The notes below the pieces were generated by a model, which worked only from the letters and a program-made list of their open reading frames with translations, was not told where the DNA came from and searched no databases. Shown in pieces: positions 9,409 to 18,129 of a stretch of 64,000 nucleotides of DNA (the stretch's first letter is position 1; every line of letters begins with the position of its first letter). Both the position numbers and the translations under genes were made by a program. Origin of the DNA: Pseudomonas putida (GTDB lineage Bacteria > Pseudomonadota > Gammaproteobacteria > Pseudomonadales > Pseudomonadaceae); assembly GCF_028682395.1 (NCBI RefSeq), contig NZ_JANHLC010000011.1, positions 121,015 to 185,014 of the forward strand, given 5' to 3'.

Positions 9409-10014
9409 ATGATCAAACGCAATCTGCTGGTGATGGGCCTCGCCGTCATGCTGAGCGCCTGCGGTTTCCAGCTGCGCGGTACCGGTGACTCCGAGCTGAC
9501 GATCAAGGAACTGGCGGTTACCGCCCGCAATACCTACGGCGATACCGTCAAGCAACTGAGCCAGGTTCTCGAGCGCAGCGGCGTCAAGGTCTTTGACGGC
9601 GCACCCTATAAGCTGATTCTGACCGATGAGCAGAACAGTCAGCGCGCGGCGACCTATTCGGGCTCGGGACGCAGTGCCGAGTACGAGATCAAGAGCAGCA
9701 TCAACTATGAAATCCGCGATGCACGCAACCTGGTGCTGCTGGGCGACAGGGTTGAGCTGGTGAAGTACTACCTGCACGACGGCAACAACCTGACCGGTGG
9801 CGACCAGGAAGCCGAGCAGCTGCGCACCGAAATGCGCCGCGATCTGGTCCAGCAGATGGTCATGCGCCTGCAACTGCTGACGCCGACCAAGCTTGACCAG
9901 TTGCAGCAAGCTGCAGATGCCAAGGCCAAAGCCGAGGCCGATGCACTGGAAGCCGCGCGCCAGCTCGAAGAGTCGACGCCGCAACAGTCGCCTCTGCAAC
10001 TGCCTAACCAGTAA
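9409..10014 (+). CDS. lptE: LPS-assembly lipoprotein LptE
   Basis: 201 aa outer-membrane lipoprotein that plugs the LptD barrel and helps insert LPS. A signal peptide ending in lipobox LSAC (MIKRNLLVMGLAVMLSAC) is followed by GFQLRG, the typical LptE start. The body is a small alpha/beta domain and the tail is Ala/Glu/Gln-rich and probably flexible. The ATG at 9409 has GGGGAGCAACAAG before it as ribosome binding site. It lies between leuS and holA, as is usual in gammaproteobacteria. Confidence 0.95.
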   Translation: MIKRNLLVMGLAVMLSACGFQLRGTGDSELTIKELAVTARNTYGDTVKQLSQVLERSGVKVFDGAPYKLILTDEQNSQRAATYSGSGRSAEYEIKSSINYEIRDARNLVLLGDRVELVKYYLHDGNNLTGGDQEAEQLRTEMRRDLVQQMVMRLQLLTPTKLDQLQQAADAKAKAEADALEAARQLEESTPQQSPLQLPNQ

Positions 10015-10020
10015 TCATCC

Positions 10021-10040
10021 CGGGGCGCCCTGGCGCCCCG
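10021..10040 (+). terminator. GC-rich hairpin between lptE and holA
   Basis: CGGGGCGCC (10021-10029) pairs with CGGCGCCCCG-type arm GGCGCCCCG (10032-10040) over a 2-nt gap. CTCTTG follows. It sits in the 39-nt gap before holA and may only modulate expression of holA. Confidence 0.4.
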
Positions 10041-10053
10041 CTCTTGCCTGCCG

Positions 10054-11091
10054 ATGAAACTCGCCCCCGCCCAACTCGCCAAACACCTGCAAGGCTCGCT
10101 TGCGCCTGTCTATATCATCAGCGGCGACGACCCGCTGTTGTGCCAGGAGGCGGCCGACGCCATCCGTGCCACGGCTCGCCAGCAAGGCTTTGACGAGCGC
10201 CAGGTGTTCAGTGCCGATGCCAACTTCGACTGGGGCAGCCTGCTCCAGGCCGGGGCCAGCATGTCGCTGTTTGCGCAAAAGCGCCTACTGGAGCTGCGCC
10301 TGCCTTCCGGCAAGCCTGGCGACAAGGGTGCCGCGGCACTGATCGAATACTGCTCGCGCCCCGCCGAAGACACCCTGTTGCTGATCAGCCTGCCCAAGCT
10401 CGACGGCAGCGCGCAGAAAACCAAGTGGGGCAAGGCACTGGTCGAAGGGCCGCACACCCAGTTCGTACAGATTTGGCCGGTAGATGCCAGCCAGCTGCCG
10501 CAGTGGATTCGCCAGCGCCTGTCCCAGGCCGGCATGTCAGCCAGCCCGGACGCCGTCGAACTGATCGCGGCACGGGTCGAAGGCAACCTGTTGGCGGCGG
10601 CCCAGGAAATCGAAAAACTCAAGCTGATGGCTGAGGACGGCCAGATCAGTGTCGAAACCGTCCAGGCGGCCGTGGCCGACAGTGCTCGCTTCGATGTCTT
10701 TGGCCTGGTCGATGCCGTCCTCAACGGCGAAGCCGCCCACGCCCTACGGATGCTCGACGGGCTACGGGGCGAAGGGGTCGAGCCACCGGTGATTCTTTGG
10801 GCCCTGGCCCGTGAACTGCGCCTGCTGGCCAACCTGGCACTGCAGTACAGCCAGGGGGTGCCGCTGGACAAGGCGTTCAGCCAGGCCCGGCCACCGGTCT
10901 GGGACAAGCGCAAACCCCTGATGAGCAAGGCCCTGCAACGTTACACCGCGCAACGCTGGGCGCAGCTGCTGCTCGAAGCGCAGCGAGTTGATGCACAGAT
11001 CAAGGGCCAGGCCAGCGGATCGCCATGGAGCAGCCTGAGCCGCCTGGCGCTATTGATGGCCGGCCAGCGACTCGCACTGCCGCCCGAATAA
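10054..11091 (+). CDS. holA: DNA polymerase III delta subunit
   Basis: 345 aa clamp-loader subunit that opens the beta clamp. The N-terminal domain carries VYIISGDDPLLCQEA (residues about 19-33), followed by the AAA+-like fold and a C-terminal helical collar. Length and order (leuS-lptE-holA) match other pseudomonads. It starts 39 nt after lptE, beyond a GC-rich hairpin. Confidence 0.96.
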   Translation: MKLAPAQLAKHLQGSLAPVYIISGDDPLLCQEAADAIRATARQQGFDERQVFSADANFDWGSLLQAGASMSLFAQKRLLELRLPSGKPGDKGAAALIEYCSRPAEDTLLLISLPKLDGSAQKTKWGKALVEGPHTQFVQIWPVDASQLPQWIRQRLSQAGMSASPDAVELIAARVEGNLLAAAQEIEKLKLMAEDGQISVETVQAAVADSARFDVFGLVDAVLNGEAAHALRMLDGLRGEGVEPPVILWALARELRLLANLALQYSQGVPLDKAFSQARPPVWDKRKPLMSKALQRYTAQRWAQLLLEAQRVDAQIKGQASGSPWSSLSRLALLMAGQRLALPPE

Positions 11092-11185
11092 GCGCGATAC
11101 GCGCCCAACGGTCCGGGCCAGTACTGGACAAGCGCAGATGGCTGCCCGATGATGCGCGCACATCCACCCCAGCGAGTGCATTGTC

Positions 11186-11347
11186 ATGAGCAAGCCATCC
11201 AAGCATGGCCCCAATAAGGCCAAATCCATTGTCGCCCAACCGTTGTTCCGCAGCCGCCAGGAACGACCGAGCAAGGGCAAAGGCAGTTATCGTCGCGAAG
11301 CCTTCCAGTCTAAAAGCTGGGAGGCTTCTTACTTTCAGGCCGCTTAA
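11186..11347 (+). CDS. arfA: Alternative ribosome-rescue factor ArfA
   Basis: 53 aa protein that recruits RF2 to ribosomes stalled on mRNAs without a stop codon, as a back-up to tmRNA. Family signs are the basic N-terminus (MSKPSKHGPNKAK), the central AQPLFRSRQERPSKGKGSYRR and the WEAS motif near the end. A strong hairpin (11297-11328) lies inside the reading frame, the hallmark of arfA: RNase III cleavage or termination there yields a truncated mRNA, so the product is destroyed by tmRNA tagging while tmRNA works and accumulates when it fails. It lies between holA and a lytic transglycosylase gene. Identification rests on motif pattern and the hairpin. Confidence 0.9.
   Translation: MSKPSKHGPNKAKSIVAQPLFRSRQERPSKGKGSYRREAFQSKSWEASYFQAA
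11297..11328 (+). promoter_or_regulatory. Intragenic arfA hairpin (RNase III site or terminator)
   Basis: GAAGCCTTCCAG (11297-11308) pairs with CTGGGAGGCTTC (11317-11328): twelve pairs with one G-U, over an 8-nt loop. TTACTTT follows. It sits over codons 38-48 of arfA, so cleavage or termination here removes the stop codon. This matches the known feedback of arfA on trans-translation. Confidence 0.85.
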
Positions 11348-11418
11348 CCGCGCTATCACGACCTTTGTCCCCAGGCATGATAAGGTCTGCTCCTGATTTG
11401 CATTACCTGGACCCAAGC

Positions 11419-12732
11419 ATGCTTTTTAGCCTTTCCGACCGTTGGCACCTGCGCCGACTGTCCGCCGCCGCAAGCTTTATCCTGCTCGTTGCCTGCGCCG
11501 AGAAACCTACCGCCGCCGACGCCGTTGGCCTCCCGACGATCCCCCAGGCCGCGCCTGCCGCCAGCCCGCTGCCAACCCCGGTTACCGTCGATACCCAACC
11601 TGAACAGAGCTTCGAACAATGGCGCGCCGCCTTTCGCACTGAAGCCTTGAAAGCCGGTATTCAGCCCGCCCTGTTCGACCGCGCATTCGCGGGTGTCATC
11701 CCGGATATGGGCGTGATCAAGGCCGACCGCAGCCAACCCGAATTCAGCCGTCCGGTCTGGGAGTACCTCGATGGCGCGCTGTCCGCCTTGCGCGTGCGCA
11801 AGGGTCAGGCGCTACTCAACCAGTACGAGGGCACCCTGCAACAGATCGAACAGCGGTATGGCGTCGACCGCCAGACCCTGGTCGCCGTCTGGGGCATGGA
11901 AAGTGCGTTCGGTCAGTTCCAAGGTGATAAATCGGTTATCCGCTCACTGGCAACCCTGGCCTACGAAGGCCGCCGTCCAGCCTTTGCGCACAGCCAATTG
12001 CTGGCCGCGCTGGAAATTCTTCAGCACGGAGATATCGAACCCGAGAAAATGCTCGGCTCCTGGGCGGGCGCCATGGGTCAGACGCAGTTTATCCCGACGA
12101 CCTATAACACCCATGCCGTGGATTTTGACGGCGATGGCCGACGTGATATCTGGAACAGCGCACCCGACGCCCTCGCCTCCACGGCCCATTACCTGAAGAG
12201 TTCGGGCTGGCAGAAAGGCCAACCCTGGGGCTTTGAGGCCCGCCTCCCGGCGAACTTCGACTATGCCCTGGCTGATGGCGCCACCCGCAAAAGCGTGGCC
12301 GAATGGCTACAGAGCGGCGTTACGCTACCGGCTGGCGTACGCCTGCCCACCGGCGTCGAGCAACAGTCAGCGACCCTGCTGCTGCCCGCGGGTTACCGCG
12401 GCCCGGCATTTCTACTGCTGGACAATTTCCGGGCGATTCTCAAGTACAACAATTCGTCGTCCTATGCCCTGGCCATCGGCTTGCTGTCCGAGCGTTTTGG
12501 CGGCGCCGGCCTGATCCGCGGCAGTTGGCCGAAGGATGAACTACCCCTGAGCCGTTCCGAACGCATCGAATTGCAAACCCTGCTTAGCGCGCGCAATTAC
12601 GACGCCGGCAATCCCGACGGGATCATTGGCGCCAATACCCGCAAGGCGATTCGCAGCGCCCAGCAAGCCCAGGGCTGGCCGGCAGACGGTTACCCTACGC
12701 AGAAACTGCTGCAGAGCCTGCGCGACCGCTAA
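11419..12732 (+). CDS. Lytic murein transglycosylase lipoprotein, MltB-like with PG-binding domain
   Basis: 437 aa. A signal peptide ends in a lipobox (FILLVAC). The catalytic MltB-type domain spans about residues 80-330, with the catalytic Glu in VWGMESAFG, then GAMGQTQFIP and VDFDGDGRRDIWNS, and a C-terminal peptidoglycan-binding domain (NPDGIIGANTRKAI) follows. It cleaves the MurNAc-GlcNAc bond to 1,6-anhydro products in the periplasm. The position after holA corresponds to the enzyme called SltG in P. aeruginosa. A second MltB-family gene lies at 18129-19139. Confidence 0.92.
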   Translation: MLFSLSDRWHLRRLSAAASFILLVACAEKPTAADAVGLPTIPQAAPAASPLPTPVTVDTQPEQSFEQWRAAFRTEALKAGIQPALFDRAFAGVIPDMGVIKADRSQPEFSRPVWEYLDGALSALRVRKGQALLNQYEGTLQQIEQRYGVDRQTLVAVWGMESAFGQFQGDKSVIRSLATLAYEGRRPAFAHSQLLAALEILQHGDIEPEKMLGSWAGAMGQTQFIPTTYNTHAVDFDGDGRRDIWNSAPDALASTAHYLKSSGWQKGQPWGFEARLPANFDYALADGATRKSVAEWLQSGVTLPAGVRLPTGVEQQSATLLLPAGYRGPAFLLLDNFRAILKYNNSSSYALAIGLLSERFGGAGLIRGSWPKDELPLSRSERIELQTLLSARNYDAGNPDGIIGANTRKAIRSAQQAQGWPADGYPTQKLLQSLRDR

Positions 12733-12742
12733 ATCACTCAGG

Positions 12743-12758
12743 CGCGCCGGTAGGCGCG
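12743..12758 (+). terminator. Possible weak hairpin after the transglycosylase gene
   Basis: CGCGCC (12743-12748) and GGCGCG (12753-12758) form a short GC stem 10 nt past the stop. There is no U-tract. It lies in the 61-nt gap between two converging genes. Confidence 0.3.
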
Positions 12759-12793
12759 GGCTTGGGCGACATCCGAATCGCTTAAGCTCGCGC

Positions 12794-13759
12794 TTACAGA
12801 ACAGGGTGCGTGATGGCTTGCTTAAGGCGCAATTGCTGACGGTCGGCATCGAGCTCAACCTGAGCCCCCAAGGGCAGGCTCAGGTTCGGGTCGCAATGCC
12901 CGCTGCGCCAGCCCGCCAGAACCGGAATGCCCAGAGGCGCCAGTTCCTGCTTCATCAGCCGCATCAGCGCATCTGTCTCGATACCGGCAAAATCCCCTAT
13001 CAGCACGCCCCTCAGGCCCGTCAAGGCGCCTGCCAGGCGCAACTGTGTCAACAGTCGGTCCACTCGATAGAGCGGCTCGTTGACGTCCTCGATAAACAGG
13101 ATCGTGCCTTCGCTGTCCAGCGCATAGGGTGTGCCAAGCAGCGCGCAGATCAGCGCCAGGTTGCCGCCCAACAGACGCCCGCTGGCACTGCCCGGGGCCA
13201 ATGTAGTCAAACGGTAAGCCTGGGGATGGTGCAGTATCGCGTCAGCGTCGGCCTGGCCGGTCAGCAGGCTCAGCAAAGACGACTCGGTGGGGGCTAGCTT
13301 GTCACCCAGCAAGTCCGCATTGAGCAGCGGCCCATGGAAGGTCACAAACCCTGCGTAACGGCTGATCGCCAGGTGCAACGCCGTGATATCGCTGTAGCCG
13401 ACAAAGGGTTTCGGGTTGGCTTTGAGCAGCTCGAAATCGATGCCATCCAGCAATCGCGGACAGCCATAACCGCCGCGAAGGCAGAAAATGGCGTCAATGG
13501 CAGGGTCGGCAAAGGCCGCATGCAGATCGGCCAGGCGAATGGCATCGCTGCCTGCCAGATAACCGTCGCGCTGGCTGACCCCTGGGAAGACGCGCAACGT
13601 CAGGCCACGCTCGCCCATCCATTGATGCGCCCTGGCAAGGTCCAGGTCGGCCGGGCCAGCCGGGGCGATCAGACCGATCACCCCGCCCGCGGACGGAAGT
13701 GGCGCGACTGGCGATTGATAGGTGAAGCCTGAATACGGAGGACGCAATGCCTCACGCAC
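12794..13759 (-). CDS. ldcA: Muramoyltetrapeptide (LD-) carboxypeptidase
   Basis: About 321 aa serine peptidase of family S66 that removes the terminal D-Ala from murein tetrapeptides during recycling. Visible motifs are GLIAPAGPAD near the start, CLRGGYGCPRLLDGIDF, the nucleophile region FVGYSDITALH, and FIEDVNEPLYRVDR. The start is uncertain: the GTG at 13759 overlaps the lipA stop by a few bases and is preferred, and a TTG at 13747 is the next choice. The frame stays open inside lipA but is not similar to the family there. Confidence 0.88.
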   Translation of the reverse strand: MREALRPPYSGFTYQSPVAPLPSAGGVIGLIAPAGPADLDLARAHQWMGERGLTLRVFPGVSQRDGYLAGSDAIRLADLHAAFADPAIDAIFCLRGGYGCPRLLDGIDFELLKANPKPFVGYSDITALHLAISRYAGFVTFHGPLLNADLLGDKLAPTESSLLSLLTGQADADAILHHPQAYRLTTLAPGSASGRLLGGNLALICALLGTPYALDSEGTILFIEDVNEPLYRVDRLLTQLRLAGALTGLRGVLIGDFAGIETDALMRLMKQELAPLGIPVLAGWRSGHCDPNLSLPLGAQVELDADRQQLRLKQAITHPVL

Positions 13760-14789
13760 CGACCAGGCCTGCCTTGGCCAGCTTCGCCTGCTCGTCGGCA
13801 TGGTACGAGGAACGTACCAGCGGGCCGGAGGCGACGTTCTTGAAGCCCATCTTGTAGCCTTCCTCGGCGAACCAGGCGAAGGTGTCCGGATGGACAAAAC
13901 GCTGCACCGGCAAGTGATTGCGCGAAGGTTGCAGGTACTGGCCCAAGGTCAGCATGTCGATATCGTGCTCACGCATGCGCTTCATCACTTCGATGACTTC
14001 CTCGTCGGTCTCGCCCAGGCCGAGCATGAGCCCGGACTTGGTCGGTATGTGAGGCATCATCTGCTTGAAGCGTTGCAGCAAGGTCAGCGACCACTGGTAA
14101 TCCGAACCCGGACGCGCGGCCTTGTACAGGCGCGGCACGGTTTCCAGGTTGTGGTTGAACACATCCGGCGGCTCGGCAGCGGTGATTTCCAACGCGATAT
14201 CCATCCGGCCACGATAGTCGGGCACCAGGGTTTCGAGTTGGACATTCGGCGACAACAGGCGGATTTCGCGGATGCAGTCGGCAAAATGCTGGGCACCGCC
14301 ATCACGCAGGTCGTCGCGGTCCACCGAGGTGATGACCACGTACTTGAGGCGCAGGTCGGCAATGGCGACGGCCAGGCTCTTGGGTTCGTTGATATCCAGA
14401 GGCTTCGGACGACCATGGCCCACATCGCAGAACGGGCAGCGACGGGTGCAGATATCACCCATGATCATGAACGTGGCAGTACCGCCGGAGAAGCACTCGC
14501 CCAGGTTCGGGCAGGAGGCCTCTTCGCAGACGCTGTGCAGCTTGTGCTTGCGCAGCAGTTGCTTGATACGGTCGACTTCCGGCGAAACCGGGATACGCAC
14601 GCGAATCCAGTCGGGTTTCTTCGGCAGCTCGGTGGTCGGGATGATCTTCACCGGGATCCGCGCGACCTTCTCGGCGCCACGCAGCTTCACGCCGGCTTCG
14701 ACTTTGGGACGAGCCTGGGCGGCGGCCACGCGCTCGGAAATATCGAGCGTCGGGATCAGGGTTTGCACAGCGTCTTGCGCAGTAGTCAT
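13752..14789 (-). CDS. lipA: Lipoyl synthase
   Basis: Radical SAM enzyme, 345 aa, that inserts two sulfurs into octanoyl groups on E2 and H proteins. Both iron-sulfur motifs are clear: CEEASCPNLGEC for the auxiliary cluster and CTRRCPFC for the radical SAM cluster. The auxiliary Ser ligand should be in the C-terminal SSYHADEQ. The ATG at 14789 begins one nucleotide after the lipB stop codon, so lipB-lipA are coupled. Confidence 0.98.
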   Translation of the reverse strand: MTTAQDAVQTLIPTLDISERVAAAQARPKVEAGVKLRGAEKVARIPVKIIPTTELPKKPDWIRVRIPVSPEVDRIKQLLRKHKLHSVCEEASCPNLGECFSGGTATFMIMGDICTRRCPFCDVGHGRPKPLDINEPKSLAVAIADLRLKYVVITSVDRDDLRDGGAQHFADCIREIRLLSPNVQLETLVPDYRGRMDIALEITAAEPPDVFNHNLETVPRLYKAARPGSDYQWSLTLLQRFKQMMPHIPTKSGLMLGLGETDEEVIEVMKRMREHDIDMLTLGQYLQPSRNHLPVQRFVHPDTFAWFAEEGYKMGFKNVASGPLVRSSYHADEQAKLAKAGLVGA

Positions 14790-14790
14790 A

Positions 14791-15438
14791 TCAATCGATT
14801 CCGCCCGTAAGGGTCGTCTGCTCAGCATAGTCGAGGTGTTTGACGAGCTGCGCACGCAGTCGGGCACTTACCTCGGCAAATTCAATCGGCCCTGTATGGT
14901 CGCTCAGCTGGGTCATTGCCAGCCCGGCATAGCCGCAGGGGTTAATCCGTCGGAACGGTTCCAGGTCCATGTCGACATTCAGGGCCAGGCCGTGGAAGGA
15001 GCAGCCATTGCGAATCCGCAGCCCCAGGGAGGCGATCTTCGCGCCATCCACATAAACCCCCGGCGCATCGGCCTTGGCCGCGGCACTGACGCCATACTCG
15101 GCCAGCAGCTCGATCAGGCAGTGCTCCATGCGGGTAACCAGGTCGCGAACGCCAAAGCCTAGACGACGCACGTCCAGCAGCAGATAAGCGACCAGTTGAC
15201 CGGGGCCATGATAAGTCACTTGGCCACCGCGATCGACCTTGACCACCGCAATATCACCCGGAAGTAGTAGATGCTCGGCTTTACCGGCCTGCCCCTGGGT
15301 AAACACCGGCGGGTGCTGCACCAGCCAGACCTCGTCGCCAGCCTCGCGCCCGCGCGTGTCGGTAAAGCGCTGCATGGCTTGCCAGACAGGCTCATAGGCC
15401 TGCAGGCCAAGCTCGCGAAAACCGAGCACGCCTGGCAT
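14791..15438 (-). CDS. lipB: Octanoyl-[ACP]:protein octanoyltransferase
   Basis: 215 aa enzyme that moves octanoate from acyl carrier protein to lipoyl domains. It has the family signatures GGQVTYHGPGQLVAYLLLD and SFHGLALNVD, and the catalytic Cys in INPCGYAGLAMTQL. Its ATG shares the final A of the upstream TGA (DUF493 gene). It works directly before LipA in the same pathway. Confidence 0.98.
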   Translation of the reverse strand: MPGVLGFRELGLQAYEPVWQAMQRFTDTRGREAGDEVWLVQHPPVFTQGQAGKAEHLLLPGDIAVVKVDRGGQVTYHGPGQLVAYLLLDVRRLGFGVRDLVTRMEHCLIELLAEYGVSAAAKADAPGVYVDGAKIASLGLRIRNGCSFHGLALNVDMDLEPFRRINPCGYAGLAMTQLSDHTGPIEFAEVSARLRAQLVKHLDYAEQTTLTGGID

Positions 15439-15713
15439 CAGAGCACCATGTGCACGATACCGGTCGCACGCAGGGCACTGTTGATATCGCGCAGTTGGTC
15501 TTCGCCGGTGGCCGTGATGTGCAGTTGCACCGTGGTGTACTTGCCATTGCTGCTCAAGCGCTCGGCCAGCGTGCTGATATCCAGCGTGGCGTACTTGGCA
15601 ATGATCTCGATAACCGTGTCCTTGAAGCCGACACCGGTATTGCCGATGACCTTGATCGGGTAGTCATCGACGGGAAATTCAATCTTGTGCGACTTAACGT
15701 CAGTATCTGTCAT
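15438..15713 (-). CDS. YbeD-like DUF493 protein
   Basis: 91 aa protein of the YbeD/DUF493 family, with the ferredoxin-like ACT-type fold suggested by FPVDDYPIKVIGNTG and VQLHITATGEDQLRDI. It is regularly found between dacA and lipB. It was thought to have an allosteric or regulatory role, but none is established. The ATG at 15713 is preferred because the 19 codons upstream are not conserved. Confidence 0.92.
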   Translation of the reverse strand: MTDTDVKSHKIEFPVDDYPIKVIGNTGVGFKDTVIEIIAKYATLDISTLAERLSSNGKYTTVQLHITATGEDQLRDINSALRATGIVHMVL

Positions 15714-15794
15714 GGCGGTAACGGCCTCGTAAGCCGTGGCGACGGGATACGCCCCGGGCTCGATGTACAAGCCCAGAGCGTAGCGGTCGAAATA

Positions 15795-16952
15795 TCAGTT
15801 GAACAGGCCGAAGAAGAACAGGCGGATGCTATCCCACGCACGGCGCAGGAAACCACCTTCTTCAACGGTTTCCAGGGCGATCAGGTCAGCGCTGTGCACC
15901 ACCTTGTCGTCCAGTTTGACTTCCACCTTGCCGATCACGTCGCCCTTGGCGATAGGCGCGACCAGTTGCGGGTTCATGGTCATGCTGGCAGCGAGCTTCT
16001 TGAGCTGGCCCTTCGGCAGGGTCATGGTCAGGTCTTCAGCCAGGCCGGCCTTGACTTGATGGGTCGAACCTTTCCAGACCTGAGCCTGAGCCAGTTCGGC
16101 ACCTTTCTGATAGAAGGTCTGGGTTTCGAAGAAGCGGAAACCGTAGGTCAGCAGCTTCTGGGTTTCGGCGGCGCGCGCCTGTTCACTGACGGTACCGAAG
16201 ACCACCGCGATCAGGCGCATGCCATCACGTACGGCCGAGGACACCATGCAGTAGCCGGCTTCGTCGGTGTGGCCGGTTTTCAGACCATCGACGGTCTTGT
16301 CGCGCCACAACAGCAGGTTGCGGTTAGGTTGCTTGATGCCGTTCCAGAAGAACTCCTTCTGCGAGTAGATCGCATAGTGGGCTGGATCTTCGTGAATGAT
16401 CGCGCGAGCCAGTACCGCCATATCGTGAGCCGACGAGTAGTGTTCCGGATTCGGCAGGCCGGTCGGGTTCATGAAGTGGCTGTTGCCCATGCCCAGTTCG
16501 CCAGCGGTCTTGTTCATCATGTCGGCGAAGGCATCTTCGCTGCCGGCGATGTGTTCCGCGATGGCTACGCTGGCATCGTTGCCGGACTGGATGATGATCC
16601 CGTGCAGCAGGTCACTGACGCTGACCTGGGTGCCGACCTTGATGAACATCCGCGAACCACCGGTACGCCAGGCGTTTTCACTGACGGTCACCGGGTCGTT
16701 CTCGCCAATCTGGCCGCGACGGATTTCCAGGGTCGCGATGTAGGCGGTCATCAGTTTGGTCAGGCTGGCCGGTGGCAAGCGCTGGTCACCATTGTTTTCG
16801 ACCAGAATGTTGCCACTGCTGGCGTCCATCAATACATAGGACTTGGCGGCCAATTGCGGCGGCGACGGCATCATTTCGGCGGCCCAGGCGGCAGGCGCAA
16901 TGAGCAGGGGGACAAGCAGGCACAGGCGTTTGGCAAAAGTGGTGATGTTCAT
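15795..16952 (-). CDS. dacA: D-alanyl-D-alanine carboxypeptidase (PBP5 family)
   Basis: 385 aa periplasmic low-molecular-weight penicillin-binding protein, called DacC in P. aeruginosa. It has a signal peptide (cleavage near AWA-AEM), the SxxK motif SLTKLM, SGN in QSGNDAS, KTG in GLKTGHTDEAG, the PBP5 C-terminal beta domain, and a final amphipathic anchor (RRAWDSIRLFFFGLFN). It trims pentapeptide side chains. It is followed by the DUF493 gene and preceded by rlpA on the same strand. Confidence 0.96.
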   Translation of the reverse strand: MNITTFAKRLCLLVPLLIAPAAWAAEMMPSPPQLAAKSYVLMDASSGNILVENNGDQRLPPASLTKLMTAYIATLEIRRGQIGENDPVTVSENAWRTGGSRMFIKVGTQVSVSDLLHGIIIQSGNDASVAIAEHIAGSEDAFADMMNKTAGELGMGNSHFMNPTGLPNPEHYSSAHDMAVLARAIIHEDPAHYAIYSQKEFFWNGIKQPNRNLLLWRDKTVDGLKTGHTDEAGYCMVSSAVRDGMRLIAVVFGTVSEQARAAETQKLLTYGFRFFETQTFYQKGAELAQAQVWKGSTHQVKAGLAEDLTMTLPKGQLKKLAASMTMNPQLVAPIAKGDVIGKVEVKLDDKVVHSADLIALETVEEGGFLRRAWDSIRLFFFGLFN

Positions 16953-17004
16953 CCGTCTCTCGAAGTTGCTAATGGAAACTTGCCCTCGCGGGCAAAACTA
17001 ATCT

Positions 17005-17026
17005 GACAGTCCGTCGCCAGACTGTC
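17005..17026 (-). terminator. Hairpin between rlpA and dacA
   Basis: GACAGTC (17005-17011) and GACTGTC (17020-17026) are exact complements over an 8-nt loop. Read leftward, the hairpin is followed by AGATTAGTTTT. A second small stem (16981-16994) comes next. It is a plausible partial terminator for the rlpA side of the cluster. Confidence 0.45.
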
Positions 17027-17127
17027 GCGCATGCAGTTGCTCGCCCCACGCCCTTGACCGGGCTCTTGTTCTTTGACAAGCCAGCAACCCAGGCCCGCCG
17101 CGCGTACGCGACCGGCCGTCTATCCCT

Positions 17128-18129
17128 TTACTCGGCAGACACCACGCTCGGCTGGCCCAGATTGGCCAGACGTACGCTGTCCTGCACTTGCTGGATCTCA
17201 CCCGGCGTGCCGATCGGCCCCAGGCGGACCCGATGCAGCGTCTGCTGATTGCGTACGATCGAGCTGATAAAGACCGGCGCGCTCACCATACCGCTCAACT
17301 TCGATCTCAACAGCTCCGCAGCGTCCGGGTTGGCGAACGCGCCCACCTGGAGATACTGGCCAGATGCTGGTGCAGAAGCGTTTTTTTTTGCCTCGAACTG
17401 CGTCGGCACGACGGCCGCAGCGTGTTGCTGCGGTGGTGGCGTCCATTGCTCGACGGTGCCGGCGGACGCCGTAATGACCGGAGCGGTCTGGGCCACTTTC
17501 GGCTCATTGAGCATCAGCGGCGCCGGACGACCACGCTGGGCCCACCACTCCTGTGGATCGATCCCCTCGACCTTGACCCGGGCGGTGCCAGTCTCAGCGT
17601 AACCAAGCTTCTTGGCCGCCGCGTAGGAAAGGTCGATGATTCGATCGGAATAGAACGGACCACGGTCGTTGACCCGCAGAATCACGCTGCGGTTGTTGTC
17701 CAGATTGGTTACCCGCACATAGCTGGGCAACGGCAGGGTCTTGTGCGCAGCACTCATGCCGTACAGGTCATAGACTTCGCCGTTGGCGGTGTTCTGCCCG
17801 TGGAACTTGGTGCCATACCAAGACGCTGTGCCAGAGGCGACATAGCGCTTGGATTCCTGGATCGGGAAATAGGTCTTGCCCAGCACGGTGTAGGGGTTGG
17901 CCTTGTAGGGGCCAGTGTGCAGGGTCGGCGTGGCGTCCGGGATACGCGAGACATCGACGTCCCACCAGGGCGCGCCATCCTTGTGGGCCCGGTTGATATC
18001 CAGGCCCGGCGTGCTGCGTACCGTGTTGGACGACTGCGGCGCACGGCTGGTGGAGCAACTGACCACCAGTAGCGCCAGGGCGCCATAGGCCAGCAGCTTG
18101 AATGTTGGGTGAATCGGTAAAGCCCGCAT
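17128..18129 (-). CDS. rlpA: Septal ring lytic transglycosylase RlpA
   Basis: 333 aa lipoprotein with lipobox VVSC. A double-psi beta-barrel domain holds GTASWYGTKFHGQNTANGE and the catalytic Asp in RVNDRGPF, and a C-terminal SPOR domain (YLQVGAFANPDAAELL) binds denuded glycan at the septum. In P. aeruginosa RlpA cleaves peptide-free glycan strands. Its ATG overlaps the mltB stop by one base (TAATG), so it is coupled to that gene. Confidence 0.96.
   Translation of the reverse strand: MRALPIHPTFKLLAYGALALLVVSCSTSRAPQSSNTVRSTPGLDINRAHKDGAPWWDVDVSRIPDATPTLHTGPYKANPYTVLGKTYFPIQESKRYVASGTASWYGTKFHGQNTANGEVYDLYGMSAAHKTLPLPSYVRVTNLDNNRSVILRVNDRGPFYSDRIIDLSYAAAKKLGYAETGTARVKVEGIDPQEWWAQRGRPAPLMLNEPKVAQTAPVITASAGTVEQWTPPPQQHAAAVVPTQFEAKKNASAPASGQYLQVGAFANPDAAELLRSKLSGMVSAPVFISSIVRNQQTLHRVRLGPIGTPGEIQQVQDSVRLANLGQPSVVSAE

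Noticed and set aside
6855..9530. An 891-codon open frame on the minus strand
   Set aside because: It lies wholly antisense to leuS and reflects GC-rich codon bias; no domain is recognisable.
13722..14810. A 362-codon open frame on the plus strand
   Set aside because: It is the antisense shadow of lipA.
15450..17006. A 518-codon open frame on the plus strand
   Set aside because: It is antisense to the DUF493 gene and dacA, both certain, and shows no family motif.
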